Below, one piece after another: positions 1-7,900 of a DNA stretch of 13,745 bases. Position numbers and translations under genes: made by a program. This stretch comes from JAZQNF01 sp045641505 (GTDB taxonomy: Bacteria > Bacillota > Clostridia > Lachnospirales > Bianqueaceae), in assembly GCA_045641505.1 (NCBI GenBank), contig JAZUHB010000074.1:1-13745 (forward strand), read 5' to 3'. Position 1 is the first letter of the stretch. Each line of letters opens with the position of its first letter. Below the pieces are notes generated by a model, which saw only the letters and a program-made list of their open reading frames with translations, did not search any database and had not been told where the DNA came from.

Positions 1-429
1 GCCGGTGCGGAGATGCTCGGCGCCGTAATGCTTGATGACCTCCGTGCCGGAATAGGTGCGGTTCACGATGCAGTGACGGCCGGTCTGCTTCTCGAATTCA
101 CGGATGACCTCCTCGGGGAAGCCGTCCGGATAGGTCGGCAGCGGATCGGGCGAAATGAGGCCCGCGATCTCCCAATGGCCGATCGTGGTGTCCTTTCCCA
201 TGGAGCGCTCGAGGGCACGGCAGACCGCGGCCTTCATGTGTTCCGCTATCGGGAGATAATCGACGCCGGGGATGGAGCCGAGGCCCATTTCCAGCAGGTT
301 CGGAACGTTGAATTTCGGGGACGCGCTGATGCTTTTCATCGTATCGGCACCCACGTCGCCGAAGCGGTCGGCGTCCGGAAGATATCCGACGCCGCAGCTG
401 TCCAGTACGATCAGGAATACTCTTTTCAT
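1..429 (-). CDS. deoB: Phosphopentomutase, N-terminal part (cut by window edge)
   Basis: Phosphopentomutase interconverts (deoxy)ribose 1-phosphate and (deoxy)ribose 5-phosphate in the cytoplasm, linking nucleoside breakdown to central carbon metabolism. The visible 143 residues begin MKRVFLIVLDSCGVG, with the metal-binding Asp10 typical of this alkaline-phosphatase superfamily enzyme. They continue through GKDTTIGHWE at about 78-87, where Thr81 matches the phosphorylated catalytic threonine (Thr85 in Bacillus cereus). The C-terminal two thirds, with the remaining metal ligands, lie outside the window. The start at 429 is supported by an AAGAGG sequence (437-442) that overlaps the deoD stop codon, with 7 bases of spacing. 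The gene follows deoD by 11 bases on the same strand, so the two are surely co-transcribed and work consecutively: the phosphorylase releases pentose 1-phosphate and DeoB isomerises it. Family assignment is very secure. Confidence 0.96.
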   Translation of the reverse strand, partial: MKRVFLIVLDSCGVGYLPDADRFGDVGADTMKSISASPKFNVPNLLEMGLGSIPGVDYLPIAEHMKAAVCRALERSMGKDTTIGHWEIAGLISPDPLPTYPDGFPEEVIREFEKQTGRHCIVNRTYSGTEVIKHYGAEHLRTG

Positions 430-440
430 GGATGAACCTC

Positions 441-1178
441 TTACATTTTGTCGAGCTCGACTGCGGTGCGGAGTGCCAGCTCCATCATTTCGGTGAAGGA
501 GGTCTGGCGTTCCTCGGCGGAAAGCTTCTCGCCGGTCAGGATCTGGTCGGAGATGGTGCACAGGGCCAGCGCGTTCTTGCGGGCGCGGGCCGCGTTCATG
601 TAGAGGGCCGCGGCCTCCATCTCGATGGCCATCACGCCCATCTTGGACCAGAGACCGTTGGCCTTGAGGGCCTCGGGAAGATCGGCGTCGTCGCCGTAGA
701 AGACGTCGCTGGAGAGAAGGTTGCCCACGTGGTAGCGGAGCTTCATATCCTCGGCGGTGTCCGCGCAGGCCTTCAGGATCTTGTAGCTCGCGATCGGCGC
801 GAAGGTGCCGGGCAGATTGAAGGCAGAGGCGAAATTGGAATCGGTGCAGGCGCCTTCGCCGATGACGATGTCGCGGACGCGGATCTCGGGATGGATGGAG
901 CCGGCGGAGCCGATGCGCATAATGTTCTCGACGCCGAAGAAGTTGAAGAGCTCGTAGCTGTAGATTCCCATGGAGGGCATGCCCATGCCGCTCGCCATGA
1001 CGGAAACGGAAGTACCTTTATAGGTGCCGGTATAACCCTGGACGCCGCGGACGTCGTTGACGAGGCGGGCGTTTTCCAGAAAGGTCTGTGCGATGAAGCG
1101 GGAACGGAGAGGATCGCCGGGCATGAGGACGGTCTTTGCGAAATCCCCGGGTGCTGCGTTGATATGCGGAGTAGCCAT
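441..1178 (-). CDS. deoD: Purine nucleoside phosphorylase, DeoD (hexameric) type
   Basis: This enzyme cleaves purine (deoxy)nucleosides with phosphate to the free base and pentose 1-phosphate. The 245-residue protein is close in length to E. coli DeoD and starts the same way, MATPHINA, followed by GDFAKTVLMPGDPLRSRFI (phosphate-binding loop). GTYKG and the C-terminal AIEMEAAALY are the usual family signatures; the ME pair in the latter contacts the ribose. The phosphate and general acid region appears as CTISDQILTGE, where the Asp of SDQ matches Asp204 of E. coli. An in-frame ATG six codons upstream (1196) is rejected as the start, because the ribosome binding site AAAGGA (1188-1193) lies just after it and is correctly spaced, 9 bases, from the ATG at 1178. 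It is first in a minus-strand operon with deoB and is driven by a strong divergent promoter (1215-1243). Confidence 0.97.
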   Translation of the reverse strand: MATPHINAAPGDFAKTVLMPGDPLRSRFIAQTFLENARLVNDVRGVQGYTGTYKGTSVSVMASGMGMPSMGIYSYELFNFFGVENIMRIGSAGSIHPEIRVRDIVIGEGACTDSNFASAFNLPGTFAPIASYKILKACADTAEDMKLRYHVGNLLSSDVFYGDDADLPEALKANGLWSKMGVMAIEMEAAALYMNAARARKNALALCTISDQILTGEKLSAEERQTSFTEMMELALRTAVELDKM

Positions 1179-1214
1179 GGTATGCTTTCCTTTCATTCGC
1201 GTTTTGGTTCGTTC

Positions 1215-1243
1215 ATTATATCAAAGAAAGCGCGGGATTTCAA
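1215..1243 (-). promoter_or_regulatory. Sigma-A type promoter of deoD-deoB
   Basis: Read on the minus strand, a TTGAAA -35 box (1238-1243) is followed after exactly 17 bases by a perfect TATAAT -10 box (1215-1220). The -10 is preceded by TGA, which makes an extended -10 (TGnTATAAT). Transcription should start near 1208, giving a leader of about 30 bases before the deoD start. The box match is seen directly; activity is inferred. Confidence 0.85.
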
Positions 1244-1257
1244 TGCGGGGGAAAGAT

Positions 1258-1319
1258 TATCTTGTGAATGGGTGCCCCATGTGGTATAATTCAGCAAATC
1301 ATTATCTATATCTTGTGAA
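1258..1319. repeat. 11-base direct repeat pair flanking the aroA promoter
   Basis: TATCTTGTGAA occurs at 1258-1268 and again at 1309-1319, 51 bases apart, close to five helical turns. The first copy contains the -35 box of the aroA promoter. The second lies in the leader just before the aroA ribosome binding site. This could be a pair of regulator sites or a chance or duplicated copy; nothing else in the region identifies a regulator. Confidence 0.4.
1262..1290 (+). promoter_or_regulatory. Sigma-A type promoter of the aroA transcription unit
   Basis: TTGTGA (1262-1267) and a perfect TATAAT (1285-1290) are separated by 17 bases. The -10 box is extended by a preceding TGG. The start of transcription would be near 1297, leaving a leader of about 35 bases. 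It lies back to back with the deoD promoter, the two -35 boxes being 18 bases apart. It is the only clear promoter I find ahead of the six-gene run from 1332 to 10403. Confidence 0.85.
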
Positions 1320-1331
1320 ACGGAGAATGCC

Positions 1332-2600
1332 ATGGAAAGGGAGCTTCGCATCGTTCCGGGGACCGCGGACGGCTTTGTCACGGCGCCTCCTTCGAAAAGC
1401 GTGAGTCACAGGGCGCTGATCCTGGCCTCTCTTTGCATGCCCGGAGCCCGGACAGAGCTCGAGGCACTTTCGGACTGCGACGACGTCCGCCGTACGGCAG
1501 AGGGGCTCCGCGCCTTAGGTGTTGCCGTGACGCGTCGGGGCTATGCCGTGACGGTTGGGTCCTTATCCGGCGCTGCGTCCGAAGCCGTCATCGACTGCGG
1601 CGAGTCCGCGTCCACGCTTCGTTTCCTGATCCCGTACGCGGCCTTTCTCGGCGTGAGGACGCTGTTTCGGGTGAGCCCCGGACTTCGCGTACGGCCTGTC
1701 CTCGAATTCGCGGATCTTCTCGGGAAAAGCTGCTCGCTTTCCTGGACGGAGGAGGGGCTGCTTCTTTGCGGGAAATGCCGGGAAACGGTGTTTCGTCCCT
1801 CGGGGAAGATCAGCTCGCAGTTTGCCAGCGGTCTTCTGATGGCCGCGCCGCTCGCGGGGAAAACCGTCCGTATCATTTGTCCTGAGAAATCGGTGTCGTT
1901 TCCTTATATCGAGCTTACTGCGCGGACGATGGAGCGCTTTGGCTTTGGGATCTCGCGTACGGCGGAAGGCTTCGAGGTGGAGCCTGACCGGCCCGCCGGA
2001 CCCGCCCGTTTCCGCGTGGAGGGCGACTGGTCGCAGGCGGCGTTCTGGCTGTGCCTCGGCGCGCTGCGGGCCGAAAAAGGTCTCACGGTACGAGGTCTCG
2101 ATCCCGCTTCCGCGCAGGGCGACCGGGAGATTCTGAAGATTCTCGCTTCTTCCGGTGCCGGGATCGAAACATCCGGAGATTCAGTCACGGTACGGAAGTG
2201 CTCTGAATGGCGTGAACAATGCCTCGATGTCAGTTACACGCCTGATTTGTTTCCGCTTCTCGCCGTTCTTGGCTCATTTTCAGGCCGATACTGGAGGTTC
2301 TACGGGCTTTCCGCGCTGCGTCACAAGGAAAGCGACCGCGTCGAGACCGTCGGAAAGGCACTTTCCGCACTGGGAGTAAAAATTGTCCCTGGAGAAAATG
2401 ACGAGATTTTCGTCTGCGGGCGGAACGCGGACGCTTGCTGCGACGATATTTCCGGATGGGGAGATCACCGTATCGTCTTCGCGGAGACGCTTTTCTCTCT
2501 CGGAGCCGGAAAACCTATTTGCATTCATGAAGACGGCTGCACCCGGAAGTCATGGCCCTCGTTCGCGGACGAGCTTCGCGCGATGGGCCTGGCGGAGTGA
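1332..2600 (+). CDS. aroA: 3-phosphoshikimate 1-carboxyvinyltransferase (EPSP synthase)
   Basis: EPSP synthase joins shikimate 3-phosphate and phosphoenolpyruvate, the penultimate step to chorismate. The 422-residue length is normal for the family. Key sites are visible: Lys22, Ser23 and Arg27 in PPSKSVSHRA; SSQF at 161-164 for shikimate phosphate binding; catalytic Asp305 in YTPDLFPLLA; the signature RHKESDRV (330-337); Arg380 in GDHR; and Lys406 in RKSWPSF. A point of interest is CGESASTLRF (89-98), where Ala93 stands in the place of E. coli Gly96. The ATG at 1332 has GGAGA (1322-1326) 5 bases upstream. It is the first gene of a long plus-strand unit and is followed after 18 bases by the gene for the next enzyme, chorismate synthase. 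Codon choice is less biased than in nrdR or lrp, suggesting moderate expression. Confidence 0.97.
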   Translation: MERELRIVPGTADGFVTAPPSKSVSHRALILASLCMPGARTELEALSDCDDVRRTAEGLRALGVAVTRRGYAVTVGSLSGAASEAVIDCGESASTLRFLIPYAAFLGVRTLFRVSPGLRVRPVLEFADLLGKSCSLSWTEEGLLLCGKCRETVFRPSGKISSQFASGLLMAAPLAGKTVRIICPEKSVSFPYIELTARTMERFGFGISRTAEGFEVEPDRPAGPARFRVEGDWSQAAFWLCLGALRAEKGLTVRGLDPASAQGDREILKILASSGAGIETSGDSVTVRKCSEWREQCLDVSYTPDLFPLLAVLGSFSGRYWRFYGLSALRHKESDRVETVGKALSALGVKIVPGENDEIFVCGRNADACCDDISGWGDHRIVFAETLFSLGAGKPICIHEDGCTRKSWPSFADELRAMGLAE

Positions 2601-2618
2601 GCCGCGGAAAGGAGACAG

Positions 2619-3989
2619 ATGGCCGACGAATGGGGCGAAAGCCTGAAAATCCGTTTGTTCGGATCCTCTCACGCTGACTGTGTCGGTGCCGAGGTGTACG
2701 GTATTCCCGCCGGGCTCCGGTTTACCCGCGCGGAGCTTTCCCGCGAGATGAGCCGCCGCGCCCCGGGGAGCAGTCTGACCAGTCCTCGCCGTGAGCCGGA
2801 CGAGGTCTTCTTCGACCTCGGCGTCTCGGAGGATGCTTCCGGAAACTGCGTCACGGACGGCGGCCGGCTGGTGCTCCGGATCCCGAACCGCGACGCGGAT
2901 CTCCGTCCGTACGAGAAAATGTCCTATTACCGTCCCTCCCATGGGGATTATACTTACAGCGTGCGCTATCCAGACCGTCCGGATAACCGTCCCTCGGGCC
3001 GGATGACCGCGCCGCTCGTCGCGCTCGGCGTGGTGCTCGGTGCTTCGCTTCCCGTTTCGGTAGGTTCGCACATACTGCGGCTCGGTGATTTTACGGATGA
3101 GGCCTTCCCGCTCGAACCGGATGAAGCTCTTCTGTTTCGGCTCCGAGCCGAACGTTTCCCGGCAGTGGCGCAAGGCGGAAGTCGGGAAATCGAAAGGAGC
3201 ATCGCGGCCGCGCGCGAACAGGGCGATTCTCTCGGCTGCATGCTCGAGACCTGCGTGACCGGACTTCCGGTCGGGCTCGGCGAGCCGTTCTTTCACAGCA
3301 TCGAAAGCGTTGTCAGTTCGCTCCTGTACTCGATTCCAGGCGTAAAGGCCGTATCCTTCGGCGCGGGCGAAGAGCTCGCGCGGATGAAGGGCTCCGAGTC
3401 GAACGATCCGTTCATTTTGAAGGACGGTCAGATCCGGACCGCGTCGAACCGTTCCGGCGGGGTCCAGGGCGGTCTCTCGAACGGCATGCCGCTCCTGGTC
3501 CGCGTCACCTTCAAGCCGACGCCGTCGATCGCGCTTCCGCAGCGTACGGTCGGCTTCGACGGGCAGGAGACCGAGGTCCGCGTTTCCGGCCGGCACGATC
3601 CCTGCATCCTGGTCCGCGCGATCTCGGTCGTGGAGGCGTGCCTGCGCATCGCGCTCTTCGATCTGCGGCAAAGCTTTTCGGATGCCGCGAATCAGCCCGA
3701 TTTGGCTCAAATAAGGGCCGAAATCAGCCGAAGCGATGACGAACTCGTCCGCGCGCTGAAACGCCGTTCTGAGGCCGTTTCGAAGGTCGGGGCGCTGAAG
3801 GCCGCGAAGGGTCTTCCCGTCCGCGACGAAGACCGCGAGGCACAGGAGACCGCGCGCATCCTCGATACCTATTTCCCTGACGCTCCGCAGGAGGACCGCG
3901 GGGACGTCCGCGAGCTCATGTCCATCCTATACAGGATGGCGCGCCGCGCTCAGGGTGAGCAGAAAGGAGACTCCGATGAAGACCGTTGA
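2619..3989 (+). CDS. Fused chorismate synthase-chorismate mutase (AroC-AroQ)
   Basis: The 456-residue protein joins two consecutive enzymes. Residues 1 to about 350 are chorismate synthase, which removes phosphate from EPSP using reduced FMN. It keeps the conserved histidines His18 (GSSHAD) and His108 (RPSHGDYTYS), GSESND (258-263), GGVQGGLSNGMP (280-291), FKPTPSI and GRHDPC (324-329). Residues from about 360 to 446 are an AroQ-class chorismate mutase. They align without gaps to E. coli P-protein through Arg366, Arg383, Lys394, Asp403, Arg406 and Glu407 (Arg11, Arg28, Lys39, Asp48, Arg51, Glu52), with Gln445 as the likely Gln88. The frame is open throughout, with no stop between domains. The synthase part is divergent: GESHG is changed and the glycine-rich loop after RPSH is shortened. 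AAAGGAG lies 4 bases before the ATG. The C-terminal tail overlaps rnhA by 14 bases. Prephenate would be the combined product. Confidence 0.92.
   Translation: MADEWGESLKIRLFGSSHADCVGAEVYGIPAGLRFTRAELSREMSRRAPGSSLTSPRREPDEVFFDLGVSEDASGNCVTDGGRLVLRIPNRDADLRPYEKMSYYRPSHGDYTYSVRYPDRPDNRPSGRMTAPLVALGVVLGASLPVSVGSHILRLGDFTDEAFPLEPDEALLFRLRAERFPAVAQGGSREIERSIAAAREQGDSLGCMLETCVTGLPVGLGEPFFHSIESVVSSLLYSIPGVKAVSFGAGEELARMKGSESNDPFILKDGQIRTASNRSGGVQGGLSNGMPLLVRVTFKPTPSIALPQRTVGFDGQETEVRVSGRHDPCILVRAISVVEACLRIALFDLRQSFSDAANQPDLAQIRAEISRSDDELVRALKRRSEAVSKVGALKAAKGLPVRDEDREAQETARILDTYFPDAPQEDRGDVRELMSILYRMARRAQGEQKGDSDEDR
3963..3969 (+). promoter_or_regulatory. Ribosome binding site that fixes the rnhA start
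   Basis: AAAGGAG lies inside the last codons of the chorismate synthase-mutase gene, 6 bases before the ATG at 3976. An in-frame ATG at 3955 lies upstream of this site and would add seven non-conserved residues, so 3976 is the better start. Confidence 0.8.
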
Positions 3990-4482
3990 TCTCTACACCG
4001 ACGGCGCCTGCCGCGGCAATCCCGGCCCCGGCGGCTACGGCATCGTCCTTCGCTTCACCGATTCCTCCGGCGAGGTCCACGAGAAGCTGCTTTCCGCGGG
4101 CTTCGGCCTGACCACGAACAACCGGATGGAGCTTCTCGCCGCGATTGTCGGGCTCGAAAGCCTGAAGGAGCCTTGCTTCGTCAATCTCTTTTCCGATTCC
4201 CAGTATCTGGTCAACGCGCACAAGCTCGGCTGGCTGGACAAGTGGAAGGCCCTCGGCTGGTTCCGGGATAAGAAACGGAAGGAGCCTGTCAAGAACAGCG
4301 ATCTCTGGATCCGTCTGGAAGAGGCTTCCGCGCCCCATTTCGTCCAGTATATCTGGGTGAAGGGGCACGAGAACAATACCTACAACAATCTCTGCGACAA
4401 GCTGGCGGTCGACGCCGCCCTCGACCGCGAGCACTATCTGGCTGAAAGCTTCCTCGAGGAAAGCGATCAGCTGAGCATGTAA
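3976..4482 (+). CDS. rnhA: Ribonuclease HI
   Basis: RNase HI cuts the RNA strand of RNA-DNA hybrids, clearing R-loops and primers. The 168-residue product starts MKTVDLYTDGACRGNPGPGG, the classic RNase H opening. The full catalytic set is present: Asp9, Glu52 (NNRMELLA), Asp74 (FSDSQYL) and Asp141 (NNLCDKLA), with the flexible-loop His131 in KGHENN. The tryptophan-rich, basic segment WLDKWKALGWFRDKKRKEP at about 87-104 corresponds to the hybrid-binding basic protrusion of E. coli RNase HI. The C-terminal 20 residues are an acidic extension. The start overlaps the preceding gene by 14 bases, and nrdR follows after 12 bases, so translation is probably coupled to its neighbours. Confidence 0.96.
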   Translation: MKTVDLYTDGACRGNPGPGGYGIVLRFTDSSGEVHEKLLSAGFGLTTNNRMELLAAIVGLESLKEPCFVNLFSDSQYLVNAHKLGWLDKWKALGWFRDKKRKEPVKNSDLWIRLEEASAPHFVQYIWVKGHENNTYNNLCDKLAVDAALDREHYLAESFLEESDQLSM

Positions 4483-4494
4483 GGAGGAACCCTC

Positions 4495-4965
4495 ATGAAA
4501 TGTCCTTTCTGCGGCAACATCGATACCCGTGTCATCGATTCCCGTCCCTCTGAGGACGGCAGCACCATCCGCCGCCGCCGTCTCTGCGAGGAATGCCAGA
4601 AGCGTTTCACCACCTACGAAAAGGTGGAGACCGTCCCGCTGATCGTCATCAAGCGCGACGAGACCCGCGAGGAGTTCGACCGCGAGAAGCTCGTGGAGCG
4701 GATCCTCCGCGCCTGCCACAAGCGCCCCGTTTCCATCAACGACATCGAGGGTCTGGTCGACAACATCGAGAACCGCGCCCTCAACAACTTCAACAAGGAA
4801 ATCTCCAGCCGCGAGATCGGCGAGATGGTGATGGAAGGTCTGCGCGAGCTCGACGAGGTCGCGTATGTCCGCTTCGCGTCGGTCTACCGTCAGTTCACCG
4901 ATATCGATACCTTCATGGAAGAGCTGGAAAAGATCAAGAAAGACAGTCTCAGAGCGAAAAGATAA
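4495..4965 (+). CDS. nrdR: Transcriptional repressor NrdR
   Basis: NrdR senses ATP and dATP levels and represses ribonucleotide reductase genes by binding NrdR boxes. The 156-residue protein has the expected layout. An N-terminal zinc ribbon has Cys3, Cys6, Cys31 and Cys34, with the basic run IRRRRLCEECQKRFTTYE between and after the cysteine pairs. An ATP-cone domain spans about 48-138 (PLIVIKRD through YRQFTDIDTF). A near-perfect AAGGAGG (4481-4487) starts inside the rnhA stop codon, 7 bases before the ATG. The stop TAA is followed at once by the addA ATG. No NrdR box or ribonucleotide reductase gene is seen in this window, so its targets are elsewhere. Codon bias is strong compared with aroA. 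Confidence 0.97.
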   Translation: MKCPFCGNIDTRVIDSRPSEDGSTIRRRRLCEECQKRFTTYEKVETVPLIVIKRDETREEFDREKLVERILRACHKRPVSINDIEGLVDNIENRALNNFNKEISSREIGEMVMEGLRELDEVAYVRFASVYRQFTDIDTFMEELEKIKKDSLRAKR

Positions 4966-7900
4966 ATGAGTGCCCCGACTCCGGCCCAGCAGGCCATCAT
5001 CGATTACGGCAAGGGAAACGTCCTCGTTTCCGCGGCAGCCGGTTCCGGTAAGACGACGGTCATGGTCGCGCGGATCCTCCGGATCATCACGGAGGAACAC
5101 GTGCCCCTGAGCCGTCTTCTTGTCGTGACCTTTACGAACGCGGCCGCCGCCCACATGCGCGAAAAGATCTACGAGGGTCTGCAGAAAAAGGCCGAGGAGG
5201 CGCCGGACGATCCCTTCCTGCAGGAGCAGCTCCTGGCGGTTTCCTCCTGCAACGTCCAGACCATCCACTCCTTCTGTCTTTCGGTCGTGAAGGATTATCA
5301 AAGCCTGATTCCGGAACTTGAGCCGGGATTCAGGATCTGTGATCCGACCGAGGCCGTGCTGCTCAAGAAGGAGGCGCTCGACAAGGCGCTCGAAAACCTG
5401 TATCGCGATGCCGAGACCGACCCGGAGGCTAATCAGGGCTTTCTTCTCTTTTCCCGCAATTTCGGCGGGAAACGCGGCGACCGCGGCATCGAGGAGCTGA
5501 TCCTCAAGGCCCACGAGGCTGCCTATACGACGGAAGAGCCCGAGGAATGGCTCGACCGGAGCGTTTCACGCTACGATCCTTCCCTGGCCTCCCGCTACGC
5601 GGACGACGTGAAGGGAGTGCTCCGCGAAAAGGTCCTGGAGGGTATATTCGATCTCGAGGCGGCGTTGTCGCTCTATCCCGAGCTCGTCCCCAAGGCGACG
5701 AAAACCGGGTTTTCAGCGCTCGATGAGACGCCGCTTACCGACAAGATCGATTTTCTTCGCGGTCTTCTGGCCGATTGGGACTCGCTCTCTCCGGACGACA
5801 TCATGGATACGCTCGAAGGGCTCGACTGGGGCCGTTTCGCCCTCAAGGTCGAGGCCGGCGACGTTTATGAAGGGTTGAAAGCCGCGCGCAACCGCGCGAA
5901 AGAAAGACTGACCACGAAAACCGATTTCGATGAGCTCCGCCGTTTTCTCAAGCCGGACGCGGAGCTTGCCGTGAAGAATTACGAAATGATGCAGGGCCTG
6001 CGGAACGCGGTCCTTCGGCTCGAGGCGATCTACCGTGAGGCGAAGAACAGGCGCGCCCTGGTCGATTTCTCCGATTTCGAGCATTTCGCGCTGCGCATTC
6101 TGCTCACGCGCGACGAAGCCGGCCGGAGTGTTCCCTCCGAAGCGGCCGAGGCGTTTCAGCAGAGCTTCGATTACATTTTCATCGACGAATATCAGGACAG
6201 CAACCGCATCCAGGAGCTGATCCTTTCCGCGGTCTCGCGGCGGAACGAGAAGGGCGCGCCCTCGAATCTGTTCATGGTGGGCGACGTCAAGCAAAGCATT
6301 TACGGCTTCCGTCACGCCGCGCCCGATCTATTCAAAGAAAAAGAGAGCAGCTATCCCGACCGGGACGAGCCCGATTCTCCCGGCCGCAAATTTCTGCTCG
6401 CGAACAATTTCCGCAGCGAGGCGCCCATCCTCGACAGCGCGAACTATTTCTTTTCCTGTCTGATGAACGGCTCCGGCGAGAACATCGATTACGCCACGCA
6501 GCGTCTCGTCCTGCCGGAAGGCAAGCAGGAAGGCCCCTCCGTCGTGGAACTCGATCTGCTCGGGCAGGCCGACGCCGAGACCCAGGCCAGACATGTGGCG
6601 CTGAAGATCCGCGCGCTTTTGGACCAGGGCCTTACTGTGAACAATAAGAGCCGTGATCCGGAAGCCCCTCCGACCCGCCCGATGGAGCTCGGCGACGTGG
6701 TGCTTCTCCTCCATGACTCGAAGAAATTCGATATCTACCGGAAGGCTCTCGAAGAGGCGGGGCTCCGGACCGTCTGCGTAAGCAAGGCCAATTATTTTCA
6801 AAGCGAGGAGATCCTCGAGGTGAGGCGGATCCTGACGGTCATCGACAATCCCCGTCAGGATGTTCCGTTGGTTTCAGTGCTCCATTCCGCCGTCTTCGGT
6901 TTTACGGCTGAGGAGCTCGGCCGCGTCCGGCTCCGTTCCCTGCAGAGCGGTTTCTACGAGGCGGTCGGGCTTTGCGCTTCGGAAGACCGGGGAGAACTCG
7001 GCGGAAAATGCCGTTCCTTCCTCGAAACGCTCCGTTCCTGGCGAGAGGCCGCCCTTCATCTGGGTGTCCACGATCTTTTGTGGAAGGTCTTCCTCGAATC
7101 GAAAATCTATTTCACTGCCGCGGAGGACCCGAACGGAGGAGAGCAGCGCCGCGCCTATCTCGACCGCCTGCTCGACATCGCGATCCGCTTCGAAAACTCC
7201 AGCCTGAGCGGCCTGTATCAGTTCCTGAAATACCTGGAGCAGATCGAGAAGTTCGATGAGGAAAGCGGCGAGATCTCCGTTTCCGGCGGCGAGGAAAACG
7301 CTGTCCGGATAATGACCATCCACAAGAGCAAGGGTCTCGAATTTCCCTGCGTCTTCCTGCCTGAGCTGGAAAAGCCCTTCAACACGAACGACGAGCGTCA
7401 GCCCCTCCTGTTCGACCGAAACAGCGGCATCGGCACGAAGATCTTCGCGAAAAAGAAGGCGCAGCAGCACGATACGCTGGAGCGCTACATGATGCTTCGC
7501 GCGATGCACCGCCGTTCCCTCGCGGAGGAAATGCGCGTTCTGTACGTCGCGATGACCCGCGCGGAGAACCATCTGTTTCTTTCCGGCAGCCTGAGTTCCT
7601 CGAAAGCCTATTACGGGTCGCCCGAAGCCCTGTATTTCGACGCGTCCTACGGCGGGGGAGCCCTGCCCGACGAGATCCTCTACCGTGAAAAGGATTACCT
7701 GAGCTGGCTGCTTCGCGCCCTTTCCCTTCAGGCCTCGAAGAACGTCCCGCATCCCTTCCTTACGGTGGAATCGGTCGATTCCGCGGCGGAAGCGGAGGAG
7801 TGGGCTGCGCTTTCCCCCGCCGGGGGAACGTCGCAGCCGGACGCGTCCGGCTCTTCGGAATCTGACAACGCCGACCCCGGCGCCTCCTTCGGCTGGAGTT

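Noticed and set aside
1179..1196. An earlier ATG for deoD adding six residues (MKGKHT)
   Set aside because: The ribosome binding site lies inside this extension and is correctly spaced for the later ATG; DeoD proteins start at MATPHIN.
432..1289. A 285-codon plus-strand open frame across deoD and its promoter
   Set aside because: It is antisense to deoD, which has a full family match, its own ribosome binding site and a promoter.
2550..3710. A 386-codon minus-strand open frame opposite the chorismate synthase domain
   Set aside because: It is Arg-rich and without motifs, and antisense to a clear enzyme gene; the same holds for the long minus-strand frames at 6874-8118, 9147-10259 and 10926-12122.
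3660..3710. The AroC-AroQ fusion as a sequencing or frameshift artefact
   Set aside because: The frame is continuous, and both halves keep conserved residues in that one frame. No start codon with a ribosome binding site was seen at the domain boundary, so a natural fusion is the simplest reading.
3955..3975. An earlier ATG for rnhA adding seven residues
   Set aside because: AAAGGAG lies between the two starts and fits the later ATG; RNase HI homology begins at the later methionine.
3916..5514. A 532-codon open frame on the minus strand opposite rnhA, nrdR and the start of addA
   Set aside because: It has no recognisable domain and lies fully antisense to three genes with intact catalytic motifs. 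It is explained by GC-rich third positions, which make antisense stops rare.
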